Translations under genes and position numbers: made by a program
Shown here: positions 6,366-9,038 of the stretch, in pieces
Position numbering within the stretch: the stretch's first letter is position 1
Layout of the letters: each line of letters opens with the position of its first letter
The notes under the pieces: model-generated
Told to the model about the DNA's origin: nothing
Seen by the model: the letters and a program-made list of their open reading frames with translations, nothing else
The model's database searches: none
Assembly (NCBI GenBank): GCA_021835105.1
Contig: JAKBQS010000034.1
Coordinates: 1 to 9,038 of the forward strand
DNA length: 9,038 nt
Direction: 5' to 3'
DNA from: Microcaldota archaeon
Lineage (GTDB): Archaea; Micrarchaeota; Micrarchaeia; Micrarchaeales; CABMGC01

Positions 6366-7907
6366 ATGAATGTCAAAGAGCTACGGGTTAGTCAAAACTC
6401 CATAGTCTTTCCAATGGATCCGTCAATGTCAAAGCCGGCTACCCGGGAAGAGATAATTGCACGCTTTAATCAGATACATCTCCGCGCCCTTCAAGAAGGA
6501 ACGCGCAAAATCCAAAAGCCCACCGAACGCAGCGAGCCACTGCAAATGCAGTCATCCAATCCAAACGAAGTCAAAGAATTTCTAAAGAGCCTAAGCAGGG
6601 CAGCACAGGATTCAAATTCTGAAAAGGCGATTGTAAGAATAGGACACGCAAATGTAGTTGCGATAAGCATAGCGGTAAGCGACGGGTTCTCGATTGTAGG
6701 ATGTACACTTGAAAACAGCCAAGTGACATTTACACTGGAGAAGCCAATAAACAAAAACCCTCTTGCATTCGACCATGACTATCATACATCGCAGGTACTG
6801 CGTTCAAAAATACCGGTAACGCAAGAAACTCAAGCATCAAACCTTCACCATCCAAACAGCCAAGAGATTGCAGTGAAGCTGAATGGCAGGCCTGAGCATC
6901 TGCAGAATACATGCCAGCTCCTTCTAAAAGAGGGGTATGCAGGAATAGATTACATAAAAGAAAATGGCGGCGATGGTCTCATCATATTCAGGCGCCTAGG
7001 AACAATGCCTTCCGTGGCACGCCTCTCATTGCCCTTGGATGTAGGCTCAGAATACCAGACACTCAGGGAGGCTGTTGTAGGCTATACCCCGACCATAACT
7101 CCGCGGGTGAAATCTACACGAGAAAACAACAGCGTCTCGCGATCAACAGCAGAGATAGTAGATACGGTTGCTATGGGCGCGGAGCACATCGCCTTAGTGG
7201 ATGCGCTCAAAGCAAACGGCGTAATAGTTAAAAGGTCTGGCGCATGGACGAGCGATATAGAAAAGGACGGCATGTTTCCCAGGGACCCATCATTCGTGAT
7301 TGGGGATACGCTGGTTATAGGGAGAATGCGCCCGGAGAACAGGAGGTATGAGACCGAGGCAGCAGAGAAGCTGGAGTACGATGGCAATGCAATCAAGATA
7401 TCAGGTACGGATTCGTTCATAGAGGGCGGCGACGTGATAATCCTGCAGTCAAATGTTATCGCTGTAGGGATAGGGCAGAGAACCAATATGGCAGGGTTCA
7501 AGGAGCTTGTCAAAGCCTTTCCGCATATAACTTTCCTTGCGGTAGAACATGAGGAGCTGCACCTAGATGTCTTATTCACGGTCATAGGCAGAAAGAAGGT
7601 CCTTGCAGATACCAGCCGCCTGCCACATGCGTTTCTTGATTATCTAAAAAATAACAGCTATGAAGTGGTTATTGCAGACCCTTCAGAGCAGCCATCTCTT
7701 GGCTGCAATGTTCTTACAATAAGCGAATCAAAAGTAATAGCAGTAAAAGAAAATGCAATTACCAACCAGAGGCTCGCAGATGCGGGGGTAGAGGTCATAG
7801 AGATTAGCATGCCGAATATAATTACAGAAGGCGGTGGTCCACGCTGCCTTACGTGCCCTACAAACAGGGGCGGAATGAGCAAGCCAGAACTTCCTGTGCG
7901 ATCATAA
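6366..7907 (+). CDS. Arginine deiminase/dimethylargininase-like guanidine hydrolase with a long N-terminal extension
   Basis: The product has 513 residues. The C-terminal half (about 265-500) is an amidinotransferase-fold (GME superfamily) domain: FPRDPSFVIGDTLVIGRM (304-321), SFIEGGDVI (350-358), GIGQRTN (368-374), the active-site HLDVLF (His399) and GGGPRCLTCP (Cys494). These match the Asp/His/Cys machinery of arginine deiminase and dimethylargininase, which hydrolyse guanidines to ureido products, for example arginine to citrulline plus ammonia. The first 260 residues match nothing I recognise; parts look like small alpha/beta units (around 85-125 and 165-210) joined by low-complexity linkers. 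Known stand-alone family members are about 250-420 residues. The ATG at 6366 lacks a clear binding site, consistent with a short leader. An ATG at 6356 is out of frame. The substrate is uncertain, though arginine is favoured by nearby argGH. Confidence 0.88.
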   Translation: MNVKELRVSQNSIVFPMDPSMSKPATREEIIARFNQIHLRALQEGTRKIQKPTERSEPLQMQSSNPNEVKEFLKSLSRAAQDSNSEKAIVRIGHANVVAISIAVSDGFSIVGCTLENSQVTFTLEKPINKNPLAFDHDYHTSQVLRSKIPVTQETQASNLHHPNSQEIAVKLNGRPEHLQNTCQLLLKEGYAGIDYIKENGGDGLIIFRRLGTMPSVARLSLPLDVGSEYQTLREAVVGYTPTITPRVKSTRENNSVSRSTAEIVDTVAMGAEHIALVDALKANGVIVKRSGAWTSDIEKDGMFPRDPSFVIGDTLVIGRMRPENRRYETEAAEKLEYDGNAIKISGTDSFIEGGDVIILQSNVIAVGIGQRTNMAGFKELVKAFPHITFLAVEHEELHLDVLFTVIGRKKVLADTSRLPHAFLDYLKNNSYEVVIADPSEQPSLGCNVLTISESKVIAVKENAITNQRLADAGVEVIEISMPNIITEGGGPRCLTCPTNRGGMSKPELPVRS

Positions 7908-7938
7908 GAAAGACTTGCAAATATGCACACATCCTGAG

Positions 7939-7946
7939 TTTTTGTT
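7939..7946 (+). terminator. T-rich terminator candidate
   Basis: TTTTTGTT lies 32 nt after the stop of the guanidine hydrolase gene, with no strong hairpin before it. Short T runs are the main archaeal termination signal. It also separates this gene from the tRNA promoter. Confidence 0.35.
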
Positions 7947-7997
7947 CTGCAAGAAGCTTAATGCCATACGACAGAGTCCTGAGCCTCCAACTAGGAA

Positions 7998-8007
7998 TTT
8001 TTATATG
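7998..8007 (+). promoter_or_regulatory. TATA box of the tRNA-Arg gene
   Basis: TTTTTATATG is centred about 30 nt ahead of the tRNA 5' end at 8034. It predicts a transcript start close to 8029, giving a short 5' leader for RNase P. Confidence 0.55.
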
Positions 8008-8033
8008 TTTATCTACAGAATAAGGTGTAATAC

Positions 8034-8121
8034 GGGTCCGTAGCTCAGCTTGGATAGAGTGGCACCGTCCTAAGGTGATGGTCGCGGGTTCAAAAACTCA
8101 TTGAAAATCCCGCCGGGCCCG
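8034..8121 (+). tRNA. trnR: tRNA-Arg (anticodon CCU) with a 13-nt T-loop intron
   Basis: The acceptor stem GGGTCCG (8034-8040) pairs fully with CGGGCCC (8114-8120, one G-U). The D arm is GCTC/GAGT (8043-8046, 8057-8060) with loop AGCTTGGATA. The anticodon arm is GCACC/GGTGA (8062-8066, 8074-8078) with a G-A mismatch at the top pair, and the loop GTCCTAA has anticodon CCT at 8069-8071, reading AGG (arginine). The variable region has 5 nt. The T stem GCGGG/CCCGC (8084-8088, 8109-8113) is perfect, but its loop is 20 nt instead of 7. Removing 8095-8107 restores TTCAAAT and a 75-nt tRNA with discriminator G at 8121. CCA is not encoded. It is not a decayed copy, as all stems are kept. Confidence 0.93.
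8095..8107 (+). other. Non-canonical tRNA intron (T loop, position 59/60)
   Basis: The intron reads AACTCATTGAAAA. In the precursor, TTCA (8089-8092) pairs with TGAA (8102-8105) stacked directly on the T stem. The 3-nt bulge AAT (8106-8108) follows on the 3' side and a loop lies on the 5' side. This is a relaxed bulge-helix-loop substrate: cutting after the second nucleotide at each site joins TTCAAA to T and gives a standard T loop. Equivalent junctions shifted by up to three nt give the same RNA, so the exact cut is fixed only by the structure model. Confidence 0.8.
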
Positions 8122-8126
8122 TTTAT

Positions 8127-8131
8127 GGTGA
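8127..8131 (+). promoter_or_regulatory. Ribosome binding site for the DsbA-like gene
   Basis: GGTGA, 6 nt before the ATG at 8138, fixes this start. It begins only 6 nt after the tRNA 3' end, so RNase Z cleavage of a joint transcript would leave a message with a very short leader that keeps this site. Confidence 0.6.
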
Positions 8132-8137
8132 ATAAAA

Positions 8138-9038
8138 ATGCCTGTAAAAAAGACTAAAAAGAATAGCAACTCTGCAGAAATCCTGGTAAAGCCTGTTGGA
8201 AAATTCGGTGGGCTTGACAATATACATATCGCCCTGATAGCGCTTGTAGTGATAATGGCTGCAATACTTATAGTATCCAACTATCTCGAGCAACCCGTTG
8301 CATCAATAACTTCCAATACCTCATCGGCATGCACCTACGGATCTGTGAATGGAACATGCGTATCACCTATACACAATTCTGCCCAGGTAAAAAGTGCATT
8401 CGAGAACTATCTGGCAGATTACGAGTCTTCCAATACTTCATTGTCGGTCCTCCCATTCATATCAAATGTCAGTCAGATGACCGTTTCTTACATTACTGCA
8501 TTAAAAGAATGGTACGTGCAAGTTCCTTTCCAAGAGCCGGGAAACAACTCAACATACTATTTCTCAGCCATGGTCAGTGACAGAAATCTAAGCGATATAG
8601 TTCCGTATATAGAAACCTCAAAACCCGTATCATCAGGAAACAATACCGTAGTGAGTTATGGCGTTGTTCGCCTAGGCAGCGGGGCAGTAGAGTGCAACTC
8701 CACCAATGCAACAAGCGTTTACTGGTTTGTTGACCCTTATGCGCCAGGATCCATATCAAGCCTGAACAATTTCACGCAGCTTCGCAGCAGGTTCGGCTCA
8801 AGGGTAAATGCATCAATAAAGGTGCTCTTCACGCAGTACTCGCAGCAGGTGGCAAATTCCTACGGTGTGCAAAATGCAGATCAATTAGGCGAATATATTC
8901 TATGTGCATCTACACAATCTGGTTTCAGTTCATTCGAGCAAAGCTTGAACAGGATATACACAGGAAGCTACATATCAAAAAATGAGCTTTCATCGATAGC
9001 CAATGACTCAGGGTTAAACAACACGCAGTTGAGTGCGT
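8138..9038 (+). CDS. Membrane-anchored DsbA/thioredoxin-like protein lacking the CxxC site (3' partial)
   Basis: The frame is open for 300 codons to the window edge. A Lys-rich N-terminus (2-9) and a single membrane helix (about 29-47, IHIALIALVVIMAAILIVS) predict a cytoplasmic N-terminus with the rest outside. The segment SVYWFVDPYAPGSISSL (193-209) aligns with the strand and active site of archaeal DsbA-like proteins, where DPYCPGC is expected. Both cysteines are replaced, giving Ala202-Pro-Gly-Ser205. The following GEYILCASTQSGFSSFEQSL (251-270) resembles the helical part of that family. The remaining cysteines are 65, 74, 186 and 256. About 14 N-x-S/T sequons (for example at 60, 71, 99, 110 and 137) suggest heavy N-glycosylation. 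It cannot be a dithiol oxidase through this motif; a chaperone or structural role is possible. The missing C-terminus limits the family call. The gene probably shares a transcript with the tRNA. Confidence 0.8.
   Translation, partial: MPVKKTKKNSNSAEILVKPVGKFGGLDNIHIALIALVVIMAAILIVSNYLEQPVASITSNTSSACTYGSVNGTCVSPIHNSAQVKSAFENYLADYESSNTSLSVLPFISNVSQMTVSYITALKEWYVQVPFQEPGNNSTYYFSAMVSDRNLSDIVPYIETSKPVSSGNNTVVSYGVVRLGSGAVECNSTNATSVYWFVDPYAPGSISSLNNFTQLRSRFGSRVNASIKVLFTQYSQQVANSYGVQNADQLGEYILCASTQSGFSSFEQSLNRIYTGSYISKNELSSIANDSGLNNTQLSA

Noticed and set aside
7082..7585. 167-residue minus-strand frame over the guanidine hydrolase gene
   Set aside because: Antisense to the catalytic domain and Ser/Ile-rich, typical of a shadow.
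8089..8108. tRNA-Arg as a decayed pseudogene because of its enlarged T loop
   Set aside because: Acceptor and T stems are fully paired, a TATA box is correctly placed, and removing the structured 13 nt gives an exact consensus T loop.
8098..8580. Short frames on both strands (8098-8280 minus, 8329-8580 plus)
   Set aside because: They overlap the long open frame from 8138, which has a membrane helix, a DsbA-like motif and a good ribosome binding site; one also runs into the tRNA.
1..9038. CRISPR array, insertion sequence or prophage
   Set aside because: I saw no regularly spaced repeats, transposase or integrase motifs, or terminal inverted repeats; the genes are housekeeping and metabolic.

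Overview
This 9-kb window looks like the chromosome of an archaeon, most plausibly a small-genome DPANN lineage of the Micrarchaeota/ARMAN kind. The evidence is archaeal TATA boxes about 26 nt ahead of starts, very short or absent leaders, GGTGA-type ribosome binding sites, a tRNA gene without encoded CCA, and a tRNA intron at a non-canonical site. From memory, such introns occur in Thermoproteales and in ultrasmall archaea with broad-specificity splicing endonucleases. The lineage is inferred, not proven.

Layout: the tail of an unidentified plus-strand gene (1-75) converges on a HAM1/RdgB-type XTP/dITP pyrophosphatase gene (91-645, minus). A roughly 420-nt stretch follows that holds a probable 37-residue gene with its own promoter (835-948) and a strong hairpin (1013-1031). 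A minus-strand winged-helix plus ACT-domain regulator (1063-1662) is divergent from argG-argH (1866-4340), the last two steps of arginine synthesis from citrulline. A GNAT acetyltransferase and an M20 (PepT-like) metallopeptidase (4424-6224) form a two-gene operon. A monocistronic arginine deiminase/dimethylargininase-like guanidine hydrolase with a large unrecognised N-terminal half follows (6366-7907). The window ends with a tRNA-Arg(CCU) gene carrying a 13-nt intron in its T loop (8034-8121), and 16 nt later a membrane-anchored DsbA/thioredoxin-like protein whose CxxC site reads APGS (8138 to the window edge).

The genes from 1063 to 7907 look like an amino-acid/arginine module. A 19-bp element is repeated with one mismatch at the promoter of the ACT regulator and just upstream of the GNAT-M20 promoter, overlapping the argH stop codon, so the regulator may control itself and that operon. 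If the guanidine hydrolase makes citrulline from arginine, then ArgG and ArgH would close an arginine-citrulline loop. The strongest unusual signals are the T-loop tRNA intron, the repeated operator, and the cysteine-less DsbA-like protein.
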